Shown: positions 32,948 to 42,658 of the stretch, piece by piece | Position numbering within the stretch: position 1 is the stretch's first letter | Layout: each line of letters opens with the position of its first letter | Origin: Pseudodesulfovibrio indicus | Lineage (GTDB): Bacteria; Desulfobacterota; Desulfovibrionia; Desulfovibrionales; Desulfovibrionaceae | Direction: 5' to 3' | Assembly (NCBI RefSeq): GCF_001563225.1 | Contig: NZ_CP014206.1 | Span: 2,841,001-2,905,000 of the forward strand | Length of the DNA stretch: 64,000 nt | The notes under the pieces: model-generated | The model's input: the letters and a program-made list of their open reading frames with translations, nothing else | The model's database searches: none | Told to the model about the DNA's origin: nothing | Translations under genes and position numbers: made by a program

Positions 32948-34999
32948 CTACTCCAGGACGTCAAAACGTGAAAACTTCATCATGAACCCCGCACGGCCCT
33001 GGGTGGCCGAACGCAGGTCGGTGGAAAAGCCGAACAACTTGGCCAGCGGGGCCAGCGCCTGGACAACCTTCTGGCCCGCGCGGTCGAGCATGTTCTCGAT
33101 CTTCGCGCCCTTGGACCCGAGCAGGCCGACCACGTCGCCGACGAACTCCTCGGGCACCGATATCTCGACCCACATGATCGGCTCCATGAGCTTGGGATCG
33201 GCCAGGGAGAGGGCCTCCTTGAGGGCCATGGCCGAGGCCATGCGGTAGCCCACCGGGCTGGATTCGCCTTCCCGACGCTCCAGGCCGAGCACCCGCACGC
33301 GGACGTTCTGCACCGGGTAGCCCCGGATCACGCCGCTCTGCAACCCGTCCTTGATGCCGTCCTCCACCGCTTCGAGCCAGGCGGCGGGCCAGGCCGAGGT
33401 GTCCACCTCGAAGGAGATGGTCCGCTCCTTGTCCCGCGCCAACGGCTCCACGGAAAGCTCCACGCCTCCGAAATGCATGACTTCGCCCAGTTCGCGGTTG
33501 AACTCGCCCCGGCCTCGCGCCTTGGAACCCACGGTCTCCTGGTAGACAACCTGGGGACGGCCCGCGCGCGGCTCCAGCCGGTACTCGCGCCTGAGCCGCT
33601 CCAGGATGACTTCCAGGTGCAGCTCGCCCATGCCGGACAGGATGATCTGGCCGGTGTCCTCGTCGCGCTTGAGCTCCAGAGTCGGGTCCTCCAGGAGGTA
33701 CTTCTCCAGCACCTCGTCGAGCTTCTCGCCCTCCTCGTTGTTGCGCGGCTCGATGGCCAGGGAGATAACAGGCTTGTAGTTGGCGATCTGCTCCAGCAGG
33801 ATGGGCGAATCCTTGTCGCACAGGGTGTCGCCGGTGCGGGCGTACTTCATGCCCGCCGCGGCCACCATGTCGCCCGCGAAGGCCGCGTCGATCTTCTCCT
33901 TGCGGCCCGCGTGCAGGCGGAACAGCCGGGCCACGCGCTCGGGCTGGCCCTGGGTCACGTTGAAGACCTCGCCGCCCGCGTCCACGCGGCCGGAATAGAT
34001 GCGCATCATGGCCACCTTGCGGCCATCGTCCATGGCCACCTTGAAGACCAGGGCCGAGAGCGGTTCCTTGTGGGAGACCTCGAAATGTTTCTTCTTGTGC
34101 GTGGCCGGGTCGATGCCGGTTGCGGGCGGAACCTCCAGCGGGCTGGGCAGGTACTGGCAGACCGCGTCCAGCACCGGCTGCACGCCGATGTTCCTGAGAG
34201 CCGAGCCGACCAGCACGGGCACGATCTTCCGGGCCAGGGTCGCCTTGCGCAGGGCCGCGCGCACCTGGGCCGGGGGGACCTCCTCGCCGGACAGGTACAG
34301 GTCGAGGATGGACTCGTCCTCCTCGGCGGCGGTCTCCAGCAGCTTATCGCGCCAGGGCGAGAGCCTGCCCGACTCCTCCTCCGTGACCGGCCTGCGCGCA
34401 TAGGTCGCGCCGCTGGACGACGGGTCGAACTCCAGCCGCTCCATGGTCACCAGGTCGAAGACCCCCACAAACTCCTGGCCCGCACCGTCCGGGTACTGGA
34501 TGGCCACGGGATTGGCCTTGAGCTTCTGCACCATGGAGTCGAGCACCGCGTCGAAATCCGCGCCCAGCCGGTCCATCTTGTTGACGAAGGCGAGCTTGGG
34601 GACGTGGTACGCCTCGGACTGCCGCCACACGGTTTCGGACTGCGGCTCCACGCCGCTGACGCCGCAGAACACGCCCACGGCCCCGTCGAGAACGCGCAGG
34701 GAGCGCTCCACCTCGATGGTGAAGTCCACATGGCCCGGCGTGTCGATGATGTTGATCATGCACGGGTCCCACCGGCAGGAGGTCATGGCCGAGGCAATGG
34801 TGATGCCGCGCTCCTGCTCCTCGGGCATGAAATCCATGGTAGCGGTCCCTTCGTGGACCTCGCCGATGCGATGAATCTTGCCGGAATAATAGAGGATGCG
34901 CTCGGTCAGAGTGGTCTTTCCGGCGTCGATGTGGGCGATGATGCCGATATTGCGAAGCTGACTCAGCATCTTCGCGGACGGGGCGTTGCTTTTGCTCAC
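32948..34999 (-). CDS. fusA: Elongation factor G
   Basis: A 683-residue translational GTPase that moves tRNAs and mRNA through the ribosome or helps ribosome recycling. The G domain has G1 AHIDAGKTT (22-30), G3 DTPGH and G4 NKMD; domains II-V follow, with GMGELHLEVILERL typical of domain III. I start at GTG 34999 with GGAGA upstream. The gene is not beside rpsL/rpsG/tuf, so it may be a second, specialised copy (EF-G2 type); the window cannot show whether another exists. Confidence 0.93.
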   Translation of the reverse strand: MSKSNAPSAKMLSQLRNIGIIAHIDAGKTTLTERILYYSGKIHRIGEVHEGTATMDFMPEEQERGITIASAMTSCRWDPCMINIIDTPGHVDFTIEVERSLRVLDGAVGVFCGVSGVEPQSETVWRQSEAYHVPKLAFVNKMDRLGADFDAVLDSMVQKLKANPVAIQYPDGAGQEFVGVFDLVTMERLEFDPSSSGATYARRPVTEEESGRLSPWRDKLLETAAEEDESILDLYLSGEEVPPAQVRAALRKATLARKIVPVLVGSALRNIGVQPVLDAVCQYLPSPLEVPPATGIDPATHKKKHFEVSHKEPLSALVFKVAMDDGRKVAMMRIYSGRVDAGGEVFNVTQGQPERVARLFRLHAGRKEKIDAAFAGDMVAAAGMKYARTGDTLCDKDSPILLEQIANYKPVISLAIEPRNNEEGEKLDEVLEKYLLEDPTLELKRDEDTGQIILSGMGELHLEVILERLRREYRLEPRAGRPQVVYQETVGSKARGRGEFNRELGEVMHFGGVELSVEPLARDKERTISFEVDTSAWPAAWLEAVEDGIKDGLQSGVIRGYPVQNVRVRVLGLERREGESSPVGYRMASAMALKEALSLADPKLMEPIMWVEISVPEEFVGDVVGLLGSKGAKIENMLDRAGQKVVQALAPLAKLFGFSTDLRSATQGRAGFMMKFSRFDVLE

Positions 35000-35001
35000 G
35001 A

Positions 35002-35865
35002 TCAGTCTCCAAGGGTCCAGGAGGTGCGGTGGAACAGGAAGAATTCGGGATGCAGCCCGGGCCAGACCCAGCACCCCTCCTGGCCCGGTCCCAGGACCAG
35101 CCTGGCGGCTTCGAGGGCTTCGCCCGCTAGGGCGAAAGGTGCGTAGGCCACGTCCGTGACCGCGTTCAGGAACGACGCCTCGTCCCCCCCGCCGCGGACA
35201 AACCCGGCGGGCAGGTCGACGTCGGCCCCGTACAAAACAAATTCACTACCGGGGTGGGAGAACGCCAGCGCCTCAAGATCGAAGGTCGCCCCGTCTTCCA
35301 TGAACACGGCGGCCTTGCCGTCGAGCACGGGCCGGTACCAGGCAACCCTTCCCTGCTCCGGACAGGGATCGTCCAGCCCGGCGAGGTCCACGACCGCGCC
35401 GCTGCGGCCAGCCTCGGCCAGGGTGCGCAGGAGGGAAAGGACGTCGTCCCTCCCCATGTCCGCCACCAGCTCCTGCCCGGCCAGCTCCATGCCGGTGAGC
35501 AGCGACGAGGGGAAGTCCCCCTCGCCGTCCACGCGCACGACCAGGACGTGCTCCACGCCGCAGGCCAAGGACGGGACCAGGGAGGCCAGCAGCCGGGCGG
35601 GCGAAGCGAAGCCGCCGCCGATCAGAACCACGGCGAAATCCACCGGTTCATGGGCGCGCACGGACTCCAGGCCGGACCGCCAGCTTTCGGCGATCCGCCC
35701 TGCCCTGTCCCTGCGCGGGCCATACCATTCGTACAGCCGCGCGATGCAGGTCTTCATCCAGGCGCGCTCGCGGTCGGCGGATTCACCATAGGCGCGGGCG
35801 AACAGCTCGTCGTCCACGAGGAACCCGTCAAGGGAGTCGGGAAAAGAGAATACCTGCTTCGGCAT
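35002..35865 (-). CDS. Hypothetical protein between bamD and fusA
   Basis: A 287-residue soluble protein I do not recognise. It shows alternating strands and helices (VDFAVVLIGGGFASPARLLASLV, VEHVLVVRVDGEGDFPSSLL), suggesting a Rossmann-like or ALDH-like alpha/beta fold with a glycine-rich loop. There is no signal peptide. Several acidic patches and an aromatic C-terminus (GCWVWPGLHPEFFLF) stand out. It ends 2 bp before the EF-G start and begins 33 bp after bamD, so it belongs to the trxA-trxB-bamD-fusA run. Confidence 0.7.
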   Translation of the reverse strand: MPKQVFSFPDSLDGFLVDDELFARAYGESADRERAWMKTCIARLYEWYGPRRDRAGRIAESWRSGLESVRAHEPVDFAVVLIGGGFASPARLLASLVPSLACGVEHVLVVRVDGEGDFPSSLLTGMELAGQELVADMGRDDVLSLLRTLAEAGRSGAVVDLAGLDDPCPEQGRVAWYRPVLDGKAAVFMEDGATFDLEALAFSHPGSEFVLYGADVDLPAGFVRGGGDEASFLNAVTDVAYAPFALAGEALEAARLVLGPGQEGCWVWPGLHPEFFLFHRTSWTLGD

Positions 35866-35898
35866 GACGACGGACGGCCTCCGAATGGTTGGGTTGGC

Positions 35899-36627
35899 CT
35901 AAAGCCACTGCTTGAGCCAGCGCGTCCAGCTTCCCTGGACGCGCAAGCGCTCTTCCTCGGAAAGGGTTTTCTGGTACTCAAAATAGGAATATTCGGCGCG
36001 CTTGATGGCGTATTCCCGCAGGTCCGGGATGTCGGAGAAGTTCTCCACCACGTACTGGTAGCGGTGCCAGGCCGGGCCGTACTGGTCCGTGCGCCAGAAG
36101 AAATCGGCCACGAATATCTCGTGTTCGGCCAATATGCGGCGGCCCTTGGCGATCATGTCCGTGGCCGCCTCGGCGTACTGCGACTGAGGATAGGTCTCCT
36201 TCAGCCGGTAGAGATATTCCAGCCCCTCCTTGACGTTCTCCTGCCTGCGATCGATGGTCCGGAACATGCTCATGTCCGTGTTGGCGATCTGGTAGAGAAC
36301 GTAGGGGATGTTCTCGTTGCTGGGATGGAGGGCCTCGAACTCCTTGTAGGCGTCCAGGGCGAAGACGTAGTCCCCGTCCAGGAAGTAGGCGTCGCCGAGG
36401 GCCAGCTCGCCCTTGAGGGAGAACGGGCTGAACGGGAAGCGGTCCTTGAGTTTCGAGAAATATTCCTGGGCGTCCCCGTAGTCCTTTTCATTCATGGCCG
36501 CCACGCCCGCTTCATACAGCTCCTGGGCCGTATCCTCGGGCGGAGGCAGAAAATAGCTGTCGATCCAGATGCACCCGCCAAGGGCGAGGAGGACGACAAA
36601 AAGGACAGGGGCCAATAAACGACGCAT
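35899..36627 (-). CDS. bamD: Outer membrane protein assembly factor BamD
   Basis: A 242-residue lipoprotein: signal peptide with lipobox LGGC (Cys19), then TPR repeats (QELYEAGVAAMNEKDYGDAQEYFSKL begins the first). BamD, with BamA, inserts beta-barrels into the outer membrane. The YxxGxxA TPR start and the FP-S pairs (RFPFSPFSLKGELALGDAYF) fit the family. It is downstream of trxB by 8 bp. Confidence 0.9.
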   Translation of the reverse strand: MRRLLAPVLFVVLLALGGCIWIDSYFLPPPEDTAQELYEAGVAAMNEKDYGDAQEYFSKLKDRFPFSPFSLKGELALGDAYFLDGDYVFALDAYKEFEALHPSNENIPYVLYQIANTDMSMFRTIDRRQENVKEGLEYLYRLKETYPQSQYAEAATDMIAKGRRILAEHEIFVADFFWRTDQYGPAWHRYQYVVENFSDIPDLREYAIKRAEYSYFEYQKTLSEEERLRVQGSWTRWLKQWL

Positions 36628-36635
36628 GCGGGCTC

Positions 36636-37556
36636 CTAGGCGTCCAATTGCTCAAGGTAGGAAAAGGCGGCGGTGGCGGCGGTCGCCCCGTCGCCCACGG
36701 CAGAGGCCACCTGGCGGCACATCTTGGAACGGATGTCGCCGGCGGCGAAAATGCCGGGCACGTTGGTGCGCATCTCGATGTCCGTCAGGATGCCGTTGCG
36801 CTCCTTGTGAATGTCGTCGGAGACGAAATCCATGATCGGCTCGAAACCGATGAAGATGAAGGCGCCGTCCACGGTCAGCTGGGATTTCTCGCCGGAATTC
36901 ACATCCTTGAGCGCGAGATGTTCCACGTCGGTCTCGCCGACGATCTCTTCGACCACGGTATTGCGCATGATCTTGATCTTCTCGTGGGTAAAGCACTTGT
37001 CCTGGTAGCAGAGCTGGCCCCGGAAGTCCGAGCGGCGGTGAATGAGGTATACCTTGTTCACCAACCGGGCCAGGTAGAGGGCCTCCTCCAGGGCGGAGTT
37101 GCCGCCACCGATGACGGCCACGTCGCGGCCCCTGAAGAAGTTGCCGTCGCACAGGGCGCAGTAGGAGACCCCCCGTCCGAGAAGCCGCTCTTCGCCCGGG
37201 ACTCCGAGCTTGCGGTAGCGGGACCCGGTGGCGAGGATGACCGCCTTGGCCCGCACCTCTTCCCCGCCCACCATGATGGTGTGCCAGGGGTTGCCGACCT
37301 TGATGCCGCTGACCTCGTCGTTGATCCGGTGCAGATCGTACTCTTCGAGATGGTTGGCGAACTTGTCCGCCAGCTCCCATCCCTGCAACCCCTTGGGGAA
37401 ACCGGGATAGTTCTCGATTTCCGAGGTCATGAGCACCTGCCCGCCCGGAGACAGCTTCTCGATCATGGCGGTTTTCACGCCGGCGCGTAAAAGATAAAGG
37501 GCAGCCGTCATTCCTGCCGGGCCGCCCCCTATGACTACGGCGTCATAAGAATTCAT
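36636..37556 (-). CDS. trxB: Thioredoxin-disulfide reductase
   Basis: TrxB passes electrons from NADPH via FAD to thioredoxin. The 306-residue protein has the FAD motif GGGPAG (10-15), the redox pair C133-A-L-C136 (CALC, where CATC is more common), the NADPH motif GGGNSALEEALYLA, and a C-terminal FAD-binding GIFAAGDI. It lies 3 bp after trxA, giving a complete thioredoxin system in one operon. Confidence 0.95.
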   Translation of the reverse strand: MNSYDAVVIGGGPAGMTAALYLLRAGVKTAMIEKLSPGGQVLMTSEIENYPGFPKGLQGWELADKFANHLEEYDLHRINDEVSGIKVGNPWHTIMVGGEEVRAKAVILATGSRYRKLGVPGEERLLGRGVSYCALCDGNFFRGRDVAVIGGGNSALEEALYLARLVNKVYLIHRRSDFRGQLCYQDKCFTHEKIKIMRNTVVEEIVGETDVEHLALKDVNSGEKSQLTVDGAFIFIGFEPIMDFVSDDIHKERNGILTDIEMRTNVPGIFAAGDIRSKMCRQVASAVGDGATAATAAFSYLEQLDA

Positions 37557-37559
37557 GGA

Positions 37560-37880
37560 TTACAGCGCCTTCTTGGTGATCATTTCCTTGATGCTGCTTT
37601 TGGAAACGGCACCGGTGGACTGATCCACAACCTCGCCGCCCTTGAACAGGATCAGGGTCGGGATGGCGCGGATGCCGTACTTGCCGGGCGTGGCGGAGTT
37701 CTCGTCGACGTTCATCTTGACGATCTTGACCTGGCCGTCGAATTCCTCGGCCAGCTCGTCGATGACCGGGCCCATCGCGCGGCAGGGACCGCACCAGGGA
37801 GCCCAGAAGTCGATGAGGACCGGGACATCGCTCTGCAAAACGTCCTTTTCGAAAGTAGCGTCGGTGATCTGATTGGCCAT
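37560..37880 (-). CDS. trxA: Thioredoxin
   Basis: A 106-residue thioredoxin with active site WCGPC (C30, C33) in the usual [10 protein letters not shown] context, and the cis-Pro in [14 protein letters not shown] precedes the ATG. It heads the trxA-trxB-bamD-hypothetical-fusA-DUF2062 run, driven by the promoter at 37981-38010. Confidence 0.96.
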   Translation of the reverse strand: MANQITDATFEKDVLQSDVPVLIDFWAPWCGPCRAMGPVIDELAEEFDGQVKIVKMNVDENSATPGKYGIRAIPTLILFKGGEVVDQSTGAVSKSSIKEMITKKAL

Positions 37881-37980
37881 GAAGTTCTCCTTTTTTTGCT
37901 CGGCCTGCGGCCAGGCTATTCTTCAGTGTTCCGGACTCGCCGGCGCGGCATCATGCCGCCATTGTTTTCGCAATTTATTT

Positions 37981-38010
37981 AAAATAGGTCTGCATGTACC
38001 CTACTGTCAA
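37981..38010 (-). promoter_or_regulatory. Sigma-70-type promoter for the trxA operon
   Basis: On the minus strand a perfect TTGACA (38010-38005) is followed by 18 bases and TATTTT (37986-37981). The transcript would have about a 95-base leader containing a GCGGCATCATGCCGC palindrome near 37947-37961 before the trxA ribosome-binding site. Confidence 0.7.
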
Positions 38011-38044
38011 GGAGGTCCGGGCATTTTCACGGTTGATCGAACCG

Positions 38045-39118
38045 TTAATCCGCCCTCTCCCAATCCAGCGGGACAATACGGCCCCGGGGTATTGCTTCCA
38101 GGTCCAGGCCGTGACCGTACCCGGCCCTGGCCAGCTCCCATCCGGCATAGGCGACCATGGCCCCGTTGTCCGTACACAGGGACAGGGACGGCAGGGTCAG
38201 CTCCAGCCCGTGGGCTTCGGCCACGCCGCGCATGGCCTCGCGCACCCCCGTGTTGGCGGCCACGCCGCCCGCCACGATCAGGCTCTCGACCTTCCCGACC
38301 TCCTTCAGGGCGCGCTCCACCTTGATCCGCAGGGTGTCGGCCACGCTCCAGTTGAAGGACGCGCAGACTCGCGCCAGGGCCGCCCGGCGGTCCGCCGGAA
38401 GGGCCGCCACCGCGTCCGCGTCGGCCATGGTCTCGAAGACCAGGTCCGGGTGCGCGGCCACGTGATTGGCCACCGCGGTCTTCAACCCGCTGAAGCTGAA
38501 GTCCAGGGTCGGATTGTCGATGTACGGCCTCGGGAACAGGGTGGTATCCGGCTCCGCCTCCCGCGCCAGGTCGTCTATGTAGCGCCCGCCGGGATACGGG
38601 AAATTCATGATCTTCGCGGTCTTGTCGAACGCCTCCCCGGCGGCGTCGTCCAGGGTCCGCCCCAGCAGCTCGAAATCGGCGGGCGAACGCACCAGGTAGG
38701 TGTGGGTGTGGCCGCCGGAGACCAGCAGTCCCAGGGCCGGGAACCGCAGCTCCCCTTCCAAACCGGGCGCCAGCAGGTGCGCCCAGAGATGGTTCACCCC
38801 CACCAGCCGCGCGCCGGAGGCCAGACACAGCCCCTTGGCGAAGCTGACGCCCACCAGCAGGCTGCCGAGCAATCCCGGTCCGCGCGCCACGGCCACGGCG
38901 TCGATGTCCTCCATGGCCAGGCCGGTCTCGCGCAACAGCTCCCGGTAGAGCCGGGGTAGGACGCGCAGGTGCTCTCTGGACGCGATCTCGGGGACCACGC
39001 CGCCGAACAGGGCGTGCATGTCCACCTGGGTGGCCAGCTGGTGACCCAGAAGCCTGCCGTCGGCCACCAGGGCCACGGCGGTCTCGTCGCAGGAGGTCTC
39101 GATGCCCAGGACGCGCAT
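38045..39118 (-). CDS. tsaD: tRNA N6-adenosine threonylcarbamoyltransferase
   Basis: TsaD places threonylcarbamoyl on A37 of ANN-decoding tRNAs, with TsaB, TsaC and TsaE. The 357-residue protein shows the ASKHA start [10 protein letters not shown], the metal-binding pair H110 and H114 in [20 protein letters not shown] and the GGVAANTG phosphate loop. The ATG overlaps the fbp stop by one base (TAATG). It ends the six-gene run from 42420. Confidence 0.95.
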   Translation of the reverse strand: MRVLGIETSCDETAVALVADGRLLGHQLATQVDMHALFGGVVPEIASREHLRVLPRLYRELLRETGLAMEDIDAVAVARGPGLLGSLLVGVSFAKGLCLASGARLVGVNHLWAHLLAPGLEGELRFPALGLLVSGGHTHTYLVRSPADFELLGRTLDDAAGEAFDKTAKIMNFPYPGGRYIDDLAREAEPDTTLFPRPYIDNPTLDFSFSGLKTAVANHVAAHPDLVFETMADADAVAALPADRRAALARVCASFNWSVADTLRIKVERALKEVGKVESLIVAGGVAANTGVREAMRGVAEAHGLELTLPSLSLCTDNGAMVAYAGWELARAGYGHGLDLEAIPRGRIVPLDWERAD

Positions 39119-40149
39119 TACCGGCCTTTCTTTCTCCGCGTCTCCGACTCGTAGATTTCCTGCACGATCTGGACGTCGTTGCGGGAGCCGCAGAAGAAGG
39201 GAATGCGCTGGTGCAGGTGGTCCGGCTCGATGTCCATGACCCGGTTCAGGCCATCCACGGCCATGCCGCCTGCCTGTTCCACGATGAACGCCATGGGATT
39301 GCATTCGCAGGTCAGGCGGAGCTTGCCCGTGGGCTTCTTGGGGTCGCGCAGGTCGGCCGGATACATGAAGATGCCGCCGTAGAGCAGGTTGCGGTGGAAA
39401 TCCGCCACCAGGGAGCCGATGTAACGGCCGCTGTAGGGCTTGCGCAGCGCGTTCTTGGGCGACTTGAAATAGGCCAGCGCCTTCTTGGTGTGGCGGTCCC
39501 AGTACCGCTCGTACCCCTCGTTGACCGAGTAGATCTTGCCCTGCTCCGGGATGCGGATGTTCGGGTGGGAGAGCAGGAACTCGCCCACGCTGGGGTCCAA
39601 GGTGAAGCCGTGCACCCCGTCGCCGCAGGTGAAGACCAGCATGGTGGACGAGCCGTAGAGCACGTAACCCGCGGCCACCTGCTCGCTGCCCTTCTGGAGC
39701 ACGTCGCTGGACATGAGCGCGGCGTCGGGGTCGCTCTTGCGCTTGAAGATCGAAAAGATGGTCCCGATGTTGACATTGACGTCGATGTTCGACGAACCGT
39801 CCAGGGGGTCGAAGATGATGATGTATTCGCCGCGCGGCAGGGACTCCGGCACCTCGATGATGTCGGCGTTCTCCTCCGAAGCCATGGCGCAGAGCACGCC
39901 GGAACGCGCCAGCCGATGGATGAGGATGCGGTTGGCGTACTCGTCGAGCTTCTTGACCTCCTCGCCCTGGACGTTGACGTCCCCGGTGAAGCCCAGGATA
40001 TCGACCAGCCCGGCCTTGTTCACGGCACGGGTGATGATCTTGGCGGAGAGCACGAGCTCGTTGAACAGCCGCGTGAACTGCCCCGTGGCTCCCGGCACCA
40101 TCTTCTGGTGCAGCAGGATGTGCTCGGTGACGGTTACCTGTTGCGACAT
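39118..40149 (-). CDS. fbp: Class I fructose-1,6-bisphosphatase
   Basis: The gluconeogenic phosphatase converting fructose 1,6-bisphosphate to fructose 6-phosphate. The 343-residue protein has the metal-site motif DPLDGSSN (114-121), preceded by EEN (92-94), and NRIL-, [14 protein letters not shown] and EQAGG-type blocks. Start ATG 40149 has GGAAGG upstream. It is 29 bp downstream of the Cache-like lipoprotein gene. Confidence 0.95.
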   Translation of the reverse strand: MSQQVTVTEHILLHQKMVPGATGQFTRLFNELVLSAKIITRAVNKAGLVDILGFTGDVNVQGEEVKKLDEYANRILIHRLARSGVLCAMASEENADIIEVPESLPRGEYIIIFDPLDGSSNIDVNVNIGTIFSIFKRKSDPDAALMSSDVLQKGSEQVAAGYVLYGSSTMLVFTCGDGVHGFTLDPSVGEFLLSHPNIRIPEQGKIYSVNEGYERYWDRHTKKALAYFKSPKNALRKPYSGRYIGSLVADFHRNLLYGGIFMYPADLRDPKKPTGKLRLTCECNPMAFIVEQAGGMAVDGLNRVMDIEPDHLHQRIPFFCGSRNDVQIVQEIYESETRRKKGR

Positions 40150-40178
40150 CGGCCTTCCCCCTCGATTGTTTTGCGGAC

Positions 40179-40967
40179 CTAGAATGGCCACCAGCTCCCC
40201 TCTGCGTTGGGATCGACGCTCTGCGTCGCGTAAATGTACTGGTCCCGACCCACGTAGCGGGACAGCCATGTGTAATAGCGGTTGCCCGTCTGGACCTGAC
40301 CGGAGACCTCGTTCTTGAGCTTCTCCTCCCAGTCGATGGCCAGCAGCGCCTCTTCGTCCACGTCCGCTCCCAGGGACCAGACCCTGTTGCCGGGATGAAT
40401 GAGCACCAGCTCCTTGGGGTCCGGGCACAGCCGCAGCAGGGACCGGGGGTCGAAGCCCACGCCGATCAACCCGCTGAAATCGATGTCCTCATAGTACGGA
40501 CGGCCGATGTACATCTCGGGCCCGAGGTCCGAATAATCGACCACGGTGATCAGGCTCAGCTCCCGCCAGACCCCTTCGAAGACCAGCGGCCGGCTGATGC
40601 GCTTCACGGGCAGCTCGGGCTGCATGAAGATGATGGTTCCCGCCTCGTCCGTGACCAGGACCCGGTCCACCCACGGGAAGCGGGCCATGAGCAGGTCGAG
40701 CCATTCGATGTCGGGCAGGGTGTCCGTGTCGTCCACGAACCGGATCAGCGAGGTCAACGGCCCGTCAACCGGAGAGATGAGCTTGGCCAGCTTCTCCTGG
40801 TTGGGGTTGGTGAACTGATAGCTGTCGGTATCGATCCTCGGCGGCGGGTCCACGAAGTCCTTCGTGGTCCGCCACGTCTCCTTGGTGTATTCAGCGGTGG
40901 AATCCCACACGCTGCAACCGCCGAGCAGCGCCACGGCGGCCAGAAGAATCAAAAATGTATATCGCAT
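40179..40967 (-). CDS. Lipoprotein with a Cache/PDC-like region
   Basis: A 262-residue protein with a lipoprotein signal peptide ([18 protein letters not shown], Cys18). The mature region contains the pattern [20 protein letters not shown], then [22 protein letters not shown]. This resembles the PDC/Cache sensor fold without any attached transducer. It could bind a small ligand in the periplasm, but that is inference. A downstream in-frame ATG was preferred over one at 41021 because it begins the signal peptide. It lies 72 bp after the TPR gene. Confidence 0.72.
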   Translation of the reverse strand: MRYTFLILLAAVALLGGCSVWDSTAEYTKETWRTTKDFVDPPPRIDTDSYQFTNPNQEKLAKLISPVDGPLTSLIRFVDDTDTLPDIEWLDLLMARFPWVDRVLVTDEAGTIIFMQPELPVKRISRPLVFEGVWRELSLITVVDYSDLGPEMYIGRPYYEDIDFSGLIGVGFDPRSLLRLCPDPKELVLIHPGNRVWSLGADVDEEALLAIDWEEKLKNEVSGQVQTGNRYYTWLSRYVGRDQYIYATQSVDPNAEGSWWPF

Positions 40968-41039
40968 ATTCCCGCTTTGCGCGAACGCACTCCCCGCAAC
41001 GCCTCGGGCGGCGAGGATCACGTCCCTTTCAGGTTTGGC

Positions 41040-41831
41040 TCAGCCCTGTACCCTTGCCTCGAACCGCGAGGCCAGGGTTTCGAGGGTGCTGATCAGACGG
41101 TTCTTGGCGTGGACGCTGAAAGCGTCGCCGAGTTCCACCCCCGGTCCGCCGCCGTCACGATCCCGCTCCAGTTTCACGATCCGCTCCTTGAGTTCGGAGC
41201 GACGCTCGTCGGACATCGTTGATTGCAACAATTCGCGGTAGATTTCAAGTGCCCCCTCCACGTCCCCCTGGGAGGCCAGCAGGTCGGCCATGGTCTTGGT
41301 CCGGAAGGAGCCGACGCCGGGCCGGAAGTCCGGCCTGTCGGCCTCGTCATCCTCGCAGATGTCCACTTCCGGGAGCCTGAAGGCCGGGACGCATTCGCCA
41401 GGGGGCGGCAAGGGCGCGCCCACCAGCCGGCCCGCCAGGGTGCCGATGCCCTCGAAAACCACGTCGGTCCACTTGATGGTGTCGCCGGAAATATTGGAGG
41501 CCACCAGCATCAGGAACACGGCCAGGTCGCGCTGCTCCGCGGGCAGGCTCCTGGCCCAGCCCCGCCAGAACGCGGGATAGTCGCGCAGCGGATTGATGAC
41601 CCGCTCCAGTTGCTCGTGGACCTCTGCCTCGCGGCCGAGTTCGGTCAGGAGCTCCACCAGGAGCATGCGGGCTTCAAGATAGTCGGGGTGGCGGTCCAGC
41701 CCCTGGCGCAGCGTCTGCACCGCGTCCTCGGGCTGGCCGTTCTCGACGAAGAGCTTGGCGAGCGGAAAAAAGACCCGTGAACCGGGTTCCAAGGAGAGAA
41801 CTTCTTGATACCATTCAATTTTCTTGCTCAT
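41040..41831 (-). CDS. Tetratricopeptide-repeat protein
   Basis: A 263-residue cytoplasmic protein. Residues 1-75 form two TPRs (SRVFFPLAKLFVENGQPEDA; HPDYLEARMLLVELLTELGR) and another lies near 185-210 (MADLLASQGDVEGALEIYRE). A helical C-terminal segment follows. TPRs mediate protein contacts; the partner is unknown. It overlaps the FtsB-like gene by 17 bp, so translation is coupled. Confidence 0.78.
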   Translation of the reverse strand: MSKKIEWYQEVLSLEPGSRVFFPLAKLFVENGQPEDAVQTLRQGLDRHPDYLEARMLLVELLTELGREAEVHEQLERVINPLRDYPAFWRGWARSLPAEQRDLAVFLMLVASNISGDTIKWTDVVFEGIGTLAGRLVGAPLPPPGECVPAFRLPEVDICEDDEADRPDFRPGVGSFRTKTMADLLASQGDVEGALEIYRELLQSTMSDERRSELKERIVKLERDRDGGGPGVELGDAFSVHAKNRLISTLETLASRFEARVQG

Positions 41832-42138
41832 CGGGTGCTTCTCCGCGGGGTTGGCCTTTCTCGTCGGGAAATATGTACAGGATCTCGTCCTTCTTCACAA
41901 AATTCATCCGCTCCCGAACGACTTTCTCCTGATACCCCTTGTCCGATTTGAGTTTGCGAATCTCCTGGCTCAAATCCAGGCTCCTGCCGTCAACCGCCTC
42001 GATCTTCCCCCGCAGGACCTCGTACCGGTTCTTCAGTTCCAGGTAGGCGAAAATGCCCTGGTCGCTCCAGATCAGCCTGATCATCAGGAAGAGGTTGATG
42101 GCAACGAGCAGTGCAATGAAGAATAATCTGCCTCGCAT
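41815..42138 (-). CDS. FtsB/DivIC-like septum formation initiator
   Basis: A 107-residue single-pass membrane protein: helix at about 4-24, then a coiled coil (LELKNRYEVLRGKIEAVDGRS) and the family motif YQEKVVRERMNFVKKDEILYIFP. FtsB-type proteins join FtsL and FtsQ in the divisome. It follows the 92-residue protein gene by 3 bp. Confidence 0.82.
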   Translation of the reverse strand: MRGRLFFIALLVAINLFLMIRLIWSDQGIFAYLELKNRYEVLRGKIEAVDGRSLDLSQEIRKLKSDKGYQEKVVRERMNFVKKDEILYIFPDEKGQPRGEAPDEQEN

Positions 42139-42141
42139 GGT

Positions 42142-42420
42142 CTATTGAAGCCTGCGCTTGGTCCCGCCACGGGGCGACCTTCGCGACAGCGGTCCTTCCA
42201 GTTCCCTGAGAAAATTCGACGTCGCCGTCTCGATCCGCTCCACGTCCGATTCGCTCAACTCCACCTCGTCAATCTTTTCGAGGAAGGACTTGAGCACGGC
42301 GAATTCATCGAGGAGGGAATGGCCGTTTTCCAACTGCTCCAGCTGGGACTCGAGATCGAGAATGGTCTGGAGGCAGTTGGTTATGCGGACAAGGTGTTTG
42401 ACCGAGTTGGAATCCGACAT
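42142..42420 (-). CDS. Small helical hypothetical protein
   Basis: A 92-residue protein, mostly helical, with heptad-like Leu spacing (LQTILDLESQLEQLENG) and a basic C-terminus (SRRSPRGGTKRR). GAGAGAG lies just before the ATG at 42420; longer readings upstream lack such a site. No family recognised. As first gene before the FtsB-like gene it may relate to division or envelope work, which is inference only. Confidence 0.6.
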   Translation of the reverse strand: MSDSNSVKHLVRITNCLQTILDLESQLEQLENGHSLLDEFAVLKSFLEKIDEVELSESDVERIETATSNFLRELEGPLSRRSPRGGTKRRLQ

Positions 42421-42658
42421 GGGGTCTCTCTCAGAAGTATTTGTCTCTCTTCGTTTATTAACCCTTTTTGCGAAATCTTGTACAGATATGTCACATGCAA
42501 AAGTAGCATGTTGCAACACCCCTGTCACCACAGAAATTCCCCAACGGCGACGGACGGTTAGACTATACTGCACAGGGGCGGGCCAGATTTTGTCTCAAAA
42601 TTTTCTAGAGCGGCCCGGCGCGGAACCCCGTCCCGAACCGTCCGGCCGCCCCGGGGAA

